A DNA stretch of 64,000 bases from Anaerolineaceae bacterium. GTDB lineage: Bacteria > Chloroflexota > Anaerolineae > Anaerolineales > Anaerolineaceae. The notes below the pieces were generated by a model. The model worked only from the letters and a program-made list of their open reading frames with translations. It was not told the DNA's origin and searched no databases. The stretch lies in NCBI GenBank assembly GCA_030653365.1, contig JAURZL010000009.1:62001-126000 (forward strand), written 5' to 3'. Positions 18,886-27,594 of the stretch are shown one piece after another. The stretch's first letter is position 1. Every line of letters begins with the position of its first letter. Position numbers and translations under genes: made by a program.

Positions 18886-20016
18886 TCATTCATTGGTTTT
18901 CAGGTTTTCTATCTTTTCCAATAATTGACCAATTGTTAATCCTTGCTCGTCGATTTCGATCAATTTCCAGTGTTCCTCATCTCTGCTGAAGCGTGAGAGT
19001 GACGCCAGGGAATGCTCTGCAGCGTTACAATAATAATTAACCAGAAAAGGTAACGCCAGCTTTTTACAGGCAATAGCCGCCAACGTGCACAAAATAGGCT
19101 GCGAAGTCAATAAAACGCCGGGGATCTCCCGCAACCAAAATAATAATTCCAGTGGATCATGCTTTTGTTCCATCCAGGCTTCGGCATATTTCTCCAGGAG
19201 GTCCCCAGCCGTTTCGAATTCCTTTATTGCCAGATTAATCCGTAAACTTTCCAGCCATTCGTCCCGTGTTATTAACCAGTCAGATAAATGCTGCAAGGAT
19301 AAGAAGCGCCATTGTTTATTATCATGCAAATTGAGTTTTGAAAAATAACGGGGGTGAATAAAAAATATTTTGTCCGCATCAATTCCTGTGATGATTTGAT
19401 CCAGTCTCTGGATCTCGATCTGCCAATCGATCTGCGGCTGCGTTAATTGCAGCCATTCGATCCAGTACACATCCCAAAAACCAAGGAGGTTCAGGACTTC
19501 ATCAGATTTTGCAGTCGGGTTAAGGGAAGAATTATTTTTAGGTTTGCTTGACTGCAGACCAATCCACTTGATTTTTTCATGATTCCTATCCAACCACGTT
19601 TTCGTCACATTCCACCAGGATTGCTCAGTGATCCACTGGATTTCATCCAGGATGAGGATGACTTTCTCGCCAATTTCACTCTCGAGGGCTTCTAGACCTG
19701 AGGGTAAAGGTTGGCTGTGGTGATCGATCAAACTGGAGAGGATTTCTTTTCCAATGTCCGGAAAAATTTTACGCAGACCAGCAATCAATTTCATCCAGAA
19801 TCGTCCCGGATCCTGGTCATCGGCTTCCAGCTGAATCCACACTACCTTGTTGGATGTGGAAGATACAGAAGATACCAGGATCTGGTAATCAACATCGTTG
19901 ATCGTTGACTGTCTGCCTGCCAAATCGGCTATTTTTTTATTTATTTCCTCCCCAGGGATCCTGGAACCTTGAGAAAGAGTGGGAACATTTAGATTAAATT
20001 GGAATCTTGAAAACAA
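18886..20016 (-). CDS. MalT-like STAND-type protein, degenerate and without DNA-binding domain
   Basis: 376 residues. VWIQLEADDQDPGRFWMKLIAGLRK is close to the MalT/LuxR STAND pattern, and VILILDEIQWI looks like its Walker B strand. No P-loop (GxxxxGK[ST]) is present where it should lie near the N-terminus, and the usual C-terminal LuxR helix-turn-helix and long TPR region are absent. The start is a TTG at 20016 with GGAG six bases upstream. It may be a remnant of a large regulator or an adaptor that has lost ATP binding. It is divergent from the B12 operon and co-oriented with the GNAT gene. Confidence 0.6.
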   Translation of the reverse strand: MFSRFQFNLNVPTLSQGSRIPGEEINKKIADLAGRQSTINDVDYQILVSSVSSTSNKVVWIQLEADDQDPGRFWMKLIAGLRKIFPDIGKEILSSLIDHHSQPLPSGLEALESEIGEKVILILDEIQWITEQSWWNVTKTWLDRNHEKIKWIGLQSSKPKNNSSLNPTAKSDEVLNLLGFWDVYWIEWLQLTQPQIDWQIEIQRLDQIITGIDADKIFFIHPRYFSKLNLHDNKQWRFLSLQHLSDWLITRDEWLESLRINLAIKEFETAGDLLEKYAEAWMEQKHDPLELLFWLREIPGVLLTSQPILCTLAAIACKKLALPFLVNYYCNAAEHSLASLSRFSRDEEHWKLIEIDEQGLTIGQLLEKIENLKTNE

Positions 20017-20136
20017 AAAATCTCCATCGCTAGCGGTTTTCTTTATTATATCCGTATCACACTCAAGAATTTTATTATTCGAAAATATTAATTTTTATCA
20101 GGATAGAAAGCATACCAAGATATGACATCGGTGAGA

Positions 20137-20165
20137 TTGACAGGTATTTTTCCGTGGTATACAAT
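20137..20165 (+). promoter_or_regulatory. promoter of the B12 operon
   Basis: TTGACA at 20137-20142 and TACAAT at 20160-20165 with a 17-base spacer, a near-consensus sigma-70-type promoter. Transcription would start near 20172, just before the riboswitch P1 stem at 20184. Confidence 0.75.
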
Positions 20166-20183
20166 CAAACCAATACAATAACG

Positions 20184-20297
20184 ATTAAGGTGCACCTCAA
20201 GCCCGGATGCTCGGTGCTCAAAAGGGGAAGCTGGTGAAAGTCCAGCGCTGTCCCGCAACGGTAAGTTCACAGAACAAGCCCGATAACCTGCCTTAAT
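20184..20297 (+). promoter_or_regulatory. cobalamin riboswitch
   Basis: P1 arms ATTAAGG (20184-20190) and CCTTAAT (20291-20297) are perfectly complementary. Inside lie the conserved core GGTGAAAGTCCAGCGCTG and CCCGCAACGGTAAG (B12 box region), and the closing ACCTGCC element. Adenosyl- or methylcobalamin binding would switch the downstream terminator. It controls the transcobalamin-like/ECF operon that follows, so the transported substrate is very likely a corrinoid. Confidence 0.92.
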
Positions 20298-20323
20298 TCA
20301 GCTCGATCATTCCTTCGCGGAAA

Positions 20324-20373
20324 GGGAAGTTGACCCGTCCAGGGGTAAACTTCCCGCCAATCGGCGGGTTTTT
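20324..20373 (+). terminator. riboswitch expression platform: antiterminator and terminator
   Basis: The terminator CCCGCC-AATC-GGCGGG followed by TTTTT spans 20353-20373. An alternative hairpin pairs GGGAAGTT (20324-20331) with AACTTCCC (20348-20355) and uses the first three C of the terminator stem, so the two folds exclude each other. This fits transcriptional attenuation: B12 present, operon off. Confidence 0.8.
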
Positions 20374-20451
20374 GTTGTCAAAGACCTTTTTGTGAAAAAG
20401 AAAAAGCTGTTTGCGTTGTTGCATTCAATTCATTTTCCGAGGAGAAAATCA

Positions 20452-22020
20452 ATGCAACGCTTTAGAAAATTCTTTAGCACCTTTTTAATCTTGATCTTTT
20501 CGATCAGTCTCAGCCTGTCATTTAATGTGCAAGCACAATCAGAACTAGATATCGATTTTTCACAAACGATTGAATACCTTACCGATCAATTGCTACCGGA
20601 TGGTGGTTTTCCTGGATTGAGTGAAGGATCAGACCCAGGCACAACTGCGCGTGCGCTGCTGGCCTTCAAAGCAATCAATCTGGATCCAGATCAATTTGTC
20701 AGTTCGGATGGAAAAGACCCCATCGATTATCTGCTTGATACCTATGCAGATTATATCTATGATGACAATCAACTCCTTTTCCCCGGTAATGCAGGTCTGA
20801 TTCTGGCTTCCCTGGCTTTATACGACGCATCCCCAGCGGAATTACCACAAATGATCCTGGATACACTTCAGGAAGATGGCAGCTTCAGTACTGCAGCCAG
20901 CAAAGACTGGAACAGCGGCGTAGCCACTGATCTCAGCCAGGCGCTGGCAATTTTGGGTCTTTCCAGTGCCGGAGAACAGATTCCAGCCAGTGCAGTCGAA
21001 TACCTGGTCGCCAAGCAAATGGAAGATGGTACCTGGGATAATGGTTTTGGTTCAGATCCTGATTCGACAGCCATTGTGGTGATCGCATTACTCTCCTCCG
21101 GGCAGGTCGATTCAAGTGATCCAGTTATCCTCAAAGCATTCCAATATTTTCAGGAAACTCAGTTGGAAAATGGCGGTTGGCGGCCACTTTGGGATTCATC
21201 CATGATGAATGTCGACACCACAGGATGGATTACACAAGCGTTGATCAGTGCCGGTGAGGATCTGGCTGATTGGGAAATGGATGGAATCAATCCCAGGGAA
21301 GCGCTGATCCCTGCTGTCCAACCTGATGGAAGTATTGGAATGTCGTTTAACAATGTTTTTTCGACTGTCGAAGCCTTACTTGCATTTTCTGATGCTCCAA
21401 TCTTTTCACCGCTAGCCCAAATTGACTCGCCGCCACCCGTAATTCAATCAAAAGCCGGACTGGCAGTAACCCTCCCGGATGGAAGCTCTGTTTTTCGATG
21501 TGTAGAATTCTCCGGAGATAGTATCAGTGGATTTGATTTATTGGCATCATCCGGCCTGGTGATTGATACCAGTTTCAACCCCAGTATGGGAAATGCGGTT
21601 TGTGGGATCGAAGGACAGGGTTGCAAATCTGATAATTGTTTTTGTGGCATGCCAAATTATTGGTCATACTGGCACATCGAGAATAATGAGTGGGCATATT
21701 CAGCCGTAGGTGCCAATACATACCAGGTATCAGCTGGAGCAGTAGATGGCTGGAGCTGGGGTGATCAACCACCTGCTCCGGTAAATTTTGATCAAATCTG
21801 TGCTGAAACGCCTCTGCTGTTTTTGCCGGCTGTGGTAAAAGAAAGCAGCCAACCCACCACAGAAGTCCTACTTCCCCTTGTAGAGAACATTGGAGATCAG
21901 CAACCAGTGGAAACAGCCGAATCCCAAGTGAATTATTCGCAATATATTGTCTTTGGTTTAATGATTGTAGGCTTGGTAGTGATCCTGATATTAATGCTTC
22001 GAGAAAAACGCAAAGTGTGA
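20452..22020 (+). CDS. transcobalamin-like surface B12-binding protein
   Basis: 522 residues from the ATG at 20452, chosen for GAGGAG at 20439-20444 and because it opens a good signal peptide ending in VQAQ; a GTG at 20392 is in frame but unlikely. Residues ~35-320 hold five or more alpha/alpha repeats of prenyltransferase/terpene-cyclase type (LPDGGFPG, EDGSFST, EDGTWDNGFGSDPDSTA, ENGGWRP, PDGSIG). A DUF4430/transcobalamin C-terminal-like domain follows at ~345-450 (MGNAVCGIEGQGC, YWSYWHIENNEW, GAVDGWSWG), then a membrane anchor (YIVFGLMIVGLVVILILML) and a basic end. Animal intrinsic factor and transcobalamin have this same alpha-barrel plus beta-domain build. The riboswitch upstream and ECF genes downstream support extracellular cobalamin capture. 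Confidence 0.82.
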   Translation: MQRFRKFFSTFLILIFSISLSLSFNVQAQSELDIDFSQTIEYLTDQLLPDGGFPGLSEGSDPGTTARALLAFKAINLDPDQFVSSDGKDPIDYLLDTYADYIYDDNQLLFPGNAGLILASLALYDASPAELPQMILDTLQEDGSFSTAASKDWNSGVATDLSQALAILGLSSAGEQIPASAVEYLVAKQMEDGTWDNGFGSDPDSTAIVVIALLSSGQVDSSDPVILKAFQYFQETQLENGGWRPLWDSSMMNVDTTGWITQALISAGEDLADWEMDGINPREALIPAVQPDGSIGMSFNNVFSTVEALLAFSDAPIFSPLAQIDSPPPVIQSKAGLAVTLPDGSSVFRCVEFSGDSISGFDLLASSGLVIDTSFNPSMGNAVCGIEGQGCKSDNCFCGMPNYWSYWHIENNEWAYSAVGANTYQVSAGAVDGWSWGDQPPAPVNFDQICAETPLLFLPAVVKESSQPTTEVLLPLVENIGDQQPVETAESQVNYSQYIVFGLMIVGLVVILILMLREKRKV

Positions 22021-22835
22021 AAGAAAAACTGTTAACTGCTGTCATTTATTTACTGACAACCGTGTTGGGTGTATTCGCGTACATTTATCCTTTATTAGAA
22101 ACACCCAACCAGGCAATTCTAAGTTCTAACCGCCAGAATGAATTACCGATTATGATGGCGATGATTCTGGCATTGTGTTCGATTGTTTTGATTTATGAAA
22201 TTCAACAATACCGTCTCAATACCAAATTAATTGCATTATTGGGAATTTTGATCGCGATTAATTCGACCCTGCGTTTCATAGATTTGACTCTGCCGGTATT
22301 GGGTGGTTTCAGCCCGGTCTTCTTTTTGATTCTTGTCACGGGGTATGTGTTTGGCGGGCGAATGGGATTCTTGATGGGAAGTCTGACCATGCTCGTCTCT
22401 GCAATGGTCACTGGAGGTGTTGGTCCCTGGCTGCCCAATCAAATGATGACAGCTGGCTGGGTTGGTTTATCAGCTACGATTGCCAGACGTCTGGTTATGA
22501 TGTTTCATATGGAAAATAAAGCTGGTGAGCTGAATGTCTTGATTGTTTTTGGTTTTCTATGGGGATTTCTTTATGGTGCTATAACAAATTTATGGTTCTG
22601 GCCTTTTCTCTCCGGTCCCAGTAATCAGATTTTTACTCCAGGTTCAGGGTTTGTCACAACGATAAAGAATTATGGCATATTCTATCTGGCAACCTCAATG
22701 ATTTGGGATACCACGCGGGCAATTGGTAATATTTTATTGCTCATCTTTTTTGGAAAAGCCACCATAAAGGTATTGCGACGTTTCCAAAAGAGATTCCACT
22801 ATGTCCAGATCGAGGAGGATGGCATCACCCCATGA
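22017..22835 (+). CDS. ECF transporter substrate-binding (S) component, probably for cobalamin
   Basis: A 272-residue integral membrane protein with about six helices. The pattern GYVFGGRMGFLMGSLTMLVSAMVTGGVGPWLPNQMM is typical of ECF S components: a small-residue-rich helix that meets the T subunit, then a Gly/Pro loop. It starts at GTG 22017, overlapping the previous stop by 4 bases, so translation is coupled. Substrate specificity cannot be read from the fold; corrinoid is inferred from the riboswitch and the transcobalamin-like protein. It has no obvious similarity by eye to BtuC-type importers. Confidence 0.82.
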   Translation: MKEKLLTAVIYLLTTVLGVFAYIYPLLETPNQAILSSNRQNELPIMMAMILALCSIVLIYEIQQYRLNTKLIALLGILIAINSTLRFIDLTLPVLGGFSPVFFLILVTGYVFGGRMGFLMGSLTMLVSAMVTGGVGPWLPNQMMTAGWVGLSATIARRLVMMFHMENKAGELNVLIVFGFLWGFLYGAITNLWFWPFLSGPSNQIFTPGSGFVTTIKNYGIFYLATSMIWDTTRAIGNILLLIFFGKATIKVLRRFQKRFHYVQIEEDGITP

Positions 22836-23857
22836 ACATCCACACGTATGCATGGCTGGCCTGGTTGATCTCTGGGTTGGTGATCATTACCACCACGAGG
22901 AATCCACTGATTCTTCTTTTGGTTGATCTAATTCTGATCATATTTCAGATTTGGGTTACTCCCCCTTCGAAAAGAATATTAAAAACAACCTTTCAATTCA
23001 GTCTTTCTGTTTTGACGCTTTCAACCATTTTGAATATGTTCATTTCCCGGTTTGGTGAAACAGTGCTTATCAGCATACCAACCAGTATTCCACTGCTGGG
23101 AGGAAATTTCACATTGGAAGCCTTCATTTATGGTTTTACCAATGGTTTGATTTTGATTGGTATCTTCACTTTATTTACCATTCTGAACCAGGTGGTATCC
23201 GTGCATTCACTGGTTCGTTTGATACCGCAGGCATTCCACCCGGTGGCTGTCATCACAATGATAGCGATGACATTCATCCCTGCTTCACAAAAACAATTTC
23301 AAGCGATCAAAGAAGCGCAGGCTATTCGAGGACAACAACTTCAAAAGCTGCAAGATTGGTTACCACTGATTATTCCCTTATTAATTGGTGGACTGGAAAG
23401 AGCGATGCAGATCGCTGAAGCAATGACCGCCAGGGGATTTTCAGCACAGACAGAAAATAAGACCTCATTTTTGGAAAAAGCATTATTACCCCTTGGTTTG
23501 CTATTGATCATTCTCGGTTGGATACTGGAATTATCCGGACAATTTCCATTTTCTGGATGGTGGTTAATTTCAGCAGGATTACTGGCCATATTCAGCTTAT
23601 TCTTCATTACCGGCAAATATGTGAAGAAAACAACATATGCTGTGGAACCATGGAGGAGTGCATCGACCTGGATTATGGGTCTGGCATTATTGATCTCTAT
23701 TGTTTTTATCTTTCCATTACCTGGGGAAGCAACCTTAATGTATGAACCCTATCCTTTGGTAACATTCCCAGCCTTCTCCATTTTACATGGATTGTTTACC
23801 CTTTCATTGCTTACCCCGATCTTATTCATGGGAGATGTTAAGCATGATCCGGATTAA
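22832..23857 (+). CDS. ecfT: ECF transporter transmembrane (T) component
   Basis: A 341-residue CbiQ/EcfT-type membrane protein. It has the two diagnostic Ala-Arg-Gly-type coupling motifs, EAQAIRGQQ and EAMTARGFS, that contact the ATPases, within the cytoplasmic helices after MIAMTFIPASQKQFQAIKEA. Membrane helices lie on both sides. It is longer at the C-terminus than minimal EcfT (extra helices after ~215). The ATG overlaps the S-component stop by 4 bases. With the S component and the fused ATPase it forms a dedicated (group I) ECF transporter. Confidence 0.88.
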   Translation: MNIHTYAWLAWLISGLVIITTTRNPLILLLVDLILIIFQIWVTPPSKRILKTTFQFSLSVLTLSTILNMFISRFGETVLISIPTSIPLLGGNFTLEAFIYGFTNGLILIGIFTLFTILNQVVSVHSLVRLIPQAFHPVAVITMIAMTFIPASQKQFQAIKEAQAIRGQQLQKLQDWLPLIIPLLIGGLERAMQIAEAMTARGFSAQTENKTSFLEKALLPLGLLLIILGWILELSGQFPFSGWWLISAGLLAIFSLFFITGKYVKKTTYAVEPWRSASTWIMGLALLISIVFIFPLPGEATLMYEPYPLVTFPAFSILHGLFTLSLLTPILFMGDVKHDPD

Positions 23858-25433
23858 TCAATTAACTTATCGCTACCCTGGCGCTGAACACGATGCACTG
23901 AATATTCAAGCGTTAGAAATCCCAGCAGGAAAATTTTGTCTGTTGATTGGTGAATCAGGATCGGGTAAATCTACCCTCCTGCGTTTATTCAACGGACTTG
24001 TACCTCACTTTACCGGAGGAACATTAAGCGGAAAAATTGAAGTCGCAGGACATGATCCGATAAAATCAGGACCTCAGATCATGAGCCGGGAAGTTGGGTT
24101 CGTGTTCCAGGAAGTGGAGAATCAATTCGTTCTCGATCTTGTTGAAGATGAGATTGCTTTCTCACTGGAACAGGCAGCCATTCCCCGCTCAGAAATGCAT
24201 AGCCGCGTCCAGGAAGTTCTCAAGAGATTGAATTTGTCACATCTCAAGCACCGCAGAGTAGACAAGCTTTCTGGTGGAGAAGCACAGATGGTTGCCATTG
24301 CAGCTGCCCTGGTGCTTGAACCCAAAATCCTGATTCTTGACGAACCAACCTCGCAACTTGATCCACAAACTTCCGAAGAAGTATTAAACCTGCTTAAGAA
24401 ATTGCAAATAGAGTTGGGATTGACCATTGTCATGTCCGAACAACGCCTTGACCGGGTGTTATCCTATGCTGATATGGTAGCGCTTCTATCGGTAGATGGT
24501 CATCTGTTCGATTTTGGTGAACCGAAAGAAGTAATCCGCAACAGTCCTCTTAAACCACCTGTCGTCTTACTGTCCGAAAGAAAAGGATGGACTCCAATCC
24601 CGCTTGATGTTGACCAGGCAAGGAAATTTATCCACCATGCGCCAATCACGAAAATCAGCCAGGAAGAGAAAACGCAAAGAATGCCTGCGGTGATAGAAGT
24701 GAAACAGGTACACTATCAGTTGAATTCCCGCGAGATCTTAAAGGAAGTTTCCTTTGACCTGCATCAGCAGGAACGTCTGGTACTGATGGGTCCCAATGGT
24801 GCAGGAAAATCAACATTATTACGCACGCTTGTGGGATTGATTCAACCGGATCAGGGCGAGATTTTTTTAAACGGAAAGAATATTGCCTCTCAAAATACTG
24901 CACAATTGAGCCGCAGCATCGGATACCTGCCTCAGGATCCCAATGCTCTCCTTTTTTCGGAGACTGTCGAGCAGGAAATGCAGACGACTCTCGACAATCA
25001 CCAAATGAAAGTTAATCCTGAGTTGATTCATGAACTCTTATCAAATTTAAATCTGCGATCTAAAATTCTTGCGTATCCCCGTGACCTGAGCGCAGGAGAA
25101 AAGCAACGGGTGGCGTTGGGTGCTGTGGTTGTGTCCCAACCAGACATCATCATCCTGGATGAACCCACACGCGGATTGGACCAGATCACAAAAAACTCCC
25201 TATTAAAATTATTATTTGAATGGAATCGCCAGGGTAAAACATTTTTATTGGTGACCCATGATGTGGAATTTGCAGCAGAATTTGCAACGCGAATCATCAT
25301 TTTGGAAGAAGGTCGAATTATTGATCAGGGCCAACCAGCAAGAATTATGCGACAAAATCCAAGATACAGCCCGCAGATCGCCCGTCTTTATCCCAATTCA
25401 GATTGGCTGACGGTGGATGATGTTTTGCAGTAA
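23844..25433 (+). CDS. ecfA: ECF transporter fused ATPase (EcfA-EcfA')
   Basis: 529 residues from the ATG at 23844 (GGGAG upstream); it overlaps the ecfT end by 14 bases. There are two complete ABC cassettes in one chain. First: GESGSGKST, signature LSGGEAQ, Walker B ILILDEPTSQLD. Second: GPNGAGKST, signature LSAGEKQ, Walker B IIILDEPTRGLD. The switch His is visible in the second (LLVTHDVEF), whereas the first reads VMSEQRLD. Such fusions are common in ECF systems. It powers uptake through EcfT and the S component. The operon seems to end here. Confidence 0.92.
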   Translation: MIRINQLTYRYPGAEHDALNIQALEIPAGKFCLLIGESGSGKSTLLRLFNGLVPHFTGGTLSGKIEVAGHDPIKSGPQIMSREVGFVFQEVENQFVLDLVEDEIAFSLEQAAIPRSEMHSRVQEVLKRLNLSHLKHRRVDKLSGGEAQMVAIAAALVLEPKILILDEPTSQLDPQTSEEVLNLLKKLQIELGLTIVMSEQRLDRVLSYADMVALLSVDGHLFDFGEPKEVIRNSPLKPPVVLLSERKGWTPIPLDVDQARKFIHHAPITKISQEEKTQRMPAVIEVKQVHYQLNSREILKEVSFDLHQQERLVLMGPNGAGKSTLLRTLVGLIQPDQGEIFLNGKNIASQNTAQLSRSIGYLPQDPNALLFSETVEQEMQTTLDNHQMKVNPELIHELLSNLNLRSKILAYPRDLSAGEKQRVALGAVVVSQPDIIILDEPTRGLDQITKNSLLKLLFEWNRQGKTFLLVTHDVEFAAEFATRIIILEEGRIIDQGQPARIMRQNPRYSPQIARLYPNSDWLTVDDVLQ

Positions 25434-25493
25434 GTCTGCAATTCGTCTCCTTGTTTGAGAGTACAATTAAGGTAAACCGGAAAGGATGCTGTC

Positions 25494-26396
25494 ATGTTAT
25501 ATCGTCGACTGGGTAAAACAGAATTAAATGTATCCGTTGTAGGTGTTGGAACCTGGCAATTGGGTGGTGAATGGGGAAAAATTTACGAACAATCCGAAGT
25601 AAATAATATGGTTGCCCGAGCCAAAGAATTGGGCATTAATTTAATCGATACCGCTGAATGCTATGGTGATCACACCTCGGAAGAATTGGTAGGCAATGCC
25701 ATTCAGGGACAGCGTGAAGACTGGATTATTGCCACCAAATTTGGGCATAAATTCCATTCGAATTTTGAAAGAACCAATCATTTTGATCCTGCGGGTGTCC
25801 TGTTACAGCTGGAAGAATCCCTGAGAGCTTTGAAATGTAATTATATTGATCTTTATCAATTCCATTCCGGATCGGATCAGGAATTTGATAACCCGGAACT
25901 CTGGGAAATGCTGACCCGGCAGGTGGAAGCAGGAAAAATCCGTTCCTTCGGTCTATCCATTACGAATGCCAACCCTCCCTTACAAATCCAGAAAATGAGT
26001 GCTTATGGCATTTCAACATTGCAAGTTATATACAATCGTCTCAGCCGTGAACCGGAACAGGATATTTTCCCAACCTGCCAAAAAGAGGATATCGGAGTGT
26101 TGGCCAGAGTCCCTTTGGCCTCCGGATTCTTGAGTGGAAAATATAATCCAGATACAATATTTACCGATCCAAATGAAGTTCGTTCCCTGCGTGATCCGGA
26201 ATCTACCCGTCAACAATTACTGGAAGTGGAAAAAATAAAAGCCAGTGAAGTACCTGATGGTGTTCCCATGGCACAGTGGGCACTTGCCTGGTGTCTGCGT
26301 CATCCGGCTGTCACCAGCGTGATTCCTGGCTGTAAGACCGTCGAACAGGTAGAATCAAACGCCAGAGCGGTGGATTTGTTAGCTGGTGGCTCGTAG
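25494..26396 (+). CDS. aldo/keto reductase
   Basis: A 300-residue TIM-barrel NADPH oxidoreductase. The catalytic tetrad is visible: Asp and Tyr in NLIDTAECYGDHTSEE, Lys in IIATKFGH, His in YIDLYQFHSG. The C-terminal cofactor-binding stretch VTSVIPGCKTVEQVESNARAVD is present. Slightly shorter than most family members at the C-terminus. GGAAAGGATGCTGTC precedes the ATG. The carbonyl substrate is unknown; it is the only gene between the ECF operon and a convergent esterase. Confidence 0.9.
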   Translation: MLYRRLGKTELNVSVVGVGTWQLGGEWGKIYEQSEVNNMVARAKELGINLIDTAECYGDHTSEELVGNAIQGQREDWIIATKFGHKFHSNFERTNHFDPAGVLLQLEESLRALKCNYIDLYQFHSGSDQEFDNPELWEMLTRQVEAGKIRSFGLSITNANPPLQIQKMSAYGISTLQVIYNRLSREPEQDIFPTCQKEDIGVLARVPLASGFLSGKYNPDTIFTDPNEVRSLRDPESTRQQLLEVEKIKASEVPDGVPMAQWALAWCLRHPAVTSVIPGCKTVEQVESNARAVDLLAGGS

Positions 26397-26404
26397 CTAG
26401 TAGG

Positions 26405-26470
26405 AAAAGTTGACAGTTTACAGTTGACAGTTGTTTAAATTTTCCTTTCAACTGTCGGCTGTCAACTTTT
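26405..26470. repeat. interrupted inverted repeat with GTTGACAG units, likely bidirectional terminator
   Basis: The outer arms AAAAGTTGACAG (26405-26416) and CTGTCAACTTTT (26459-26470) are perfectly complementary. Inside, further GTTGACAG/CAACTGTC units pair, giving a long hairpin. It fills the gap between two convergent genes and ends in T-rich DNA on both strands. Confidence 0.65.
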
Positions 26471-26476
26471 AGCTAC

Positions 26477-27448
26477 CTAACACTTCTGTATAAAATCAGC
26501 GATCTGATTAATTGCTCTTGCAGCTTCGGGATTCGTTTTTCCAATGGCCGGGTACACATGCCACATAAATGGCTCGATAACCATATCCACATCCACCCCA
26601 TCCTCAGTCATTCTGGTAGCCAGACGTGTGGAATCATCCATCAGAATCTCTCGTCCCCCCACCAGAATCAATGTATCCGGTAAGCCATGAAAGTCTGCAA
26701 ACAAAGGCGAGATCCATGGATGTGTTAATGGTTCCTTACCGGCATAATCGAGAGCGTTTTCCCTAAGATTATTCCAGGTTAACATCGCATCCAGCTCTGC
26801 CAGACGGGTGATCGATTCTCCACTTCCAGTGAGATCTGTCCAGGGAGACATCAATATTACGCCTGCAGGAAGAGGTTTGTCCAGATCACGCAGCGCTAAT
26901 AAAGTCGCCAGAGTCAAACCACCACCAGCAGAATCGCCAGCAAACAATATCTGTTCTGGTGCCCAACCCTGATACAGGAGCCAGTCATAGGCAACCAGAG
27001 CGTCTTCCAGTCCGGCCGGGAATGGATGTTCAGGTGCCAGACGGTAATCGACCATCAAAAATTGTGCCTTGCTTTCCTGCGCCAATAGGGATAAAAAACT
27101 GCGATGGAACACCGGAATTTTTGTAACATACGCTCCCCCATGTAAATAAAACACAACCTGGGTAGGAATTTCCTGTGATGGAAGTACCCATTCACAGGGT
27201 ATTCCGTTGGCATCTACTGGATTGGGATCCAATTTCAAGATATCAGGTACGAGGTCCTGAAGAAGTTCAAGATAGTTGCGTTGTTTTTCCAATTCTTCTG
27301 GCATGGTCGGTTTATGGAATAAGCGTACCAACCCATACAACAAACGACTGCGCAAACTGGGTCGAATAATACCACTTAATTCCAGTCCGAAGATTGCCCC
27401 TGCGGCGAAAAACAGGACTCTACGTAAATTATTAATAACTTTTTTCAT
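26477..27448 (-). CDS. alpha/beta hydrolase, hormone-sensitive lipase family
   Basis: 323 residues. The oxyanion-hole motif HGGAYV and the nucleophile motif GDSAGGG mark the HSL (family IV) esterase group. The Asp lies in LILVGGREILMDDS and the His in MWHVYPAIG. The N-terminal ~35 residues form a hydrophobic stretch (VLFFAAGAIFGLELSGII) that may anchor the protein or form the cap. Probably hydrolyses short acyl esters. Convergent with the aldo/keto reductase and separated from it by a hairpin repeat. Confidence 0.9.
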   Translation of the reverse strand: MKKVINNLRRVLFFAAGAIFGLELSGIIRPSLRSRLLYGLVRLFHKPTMPEELEKQRNYLELLQDLVPDILKLDPNPVDANGIPCEWVLPSQEIPTQVVFYLHGGAYVTKIPVFHRSFLSLLAQESKAQFLMVDYRLAPEHPFPAGLEDALVAYDWLLYQGWAPEQILFAGDSAGGGLTLATLLALRDLDKPLPAGVILMSPWTDLTGSGESITRLAELDAMLTWNNLRENALDYAGKEPLTHPWISPLFADFHGLPDTLILVGGREILMDDSTRLATRMTEDGVDVDMVIEPFMWHVYPAIGKTNPEAARAINQIADFIQKC

Positions 27449-27594
27449 AATATATTCAATTATTATACGGCAGGATTCATCGTTTATCCATTATTTGCGA
27501 AATAATTCACTAACTAATGAAATATATTGGCTACACGAAATTTATGGATAAGTAATTGAAAAATCCAGCCTTTATTGAATTCAAGAAATGCTTT

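Noticed and set aside
20088-20270. 60-codon open frame on the minus strand upstream of the B12 operon
   Set aside because: It overlaps the promoter and core of a clear cobalamin riboswitch on the plus strand.
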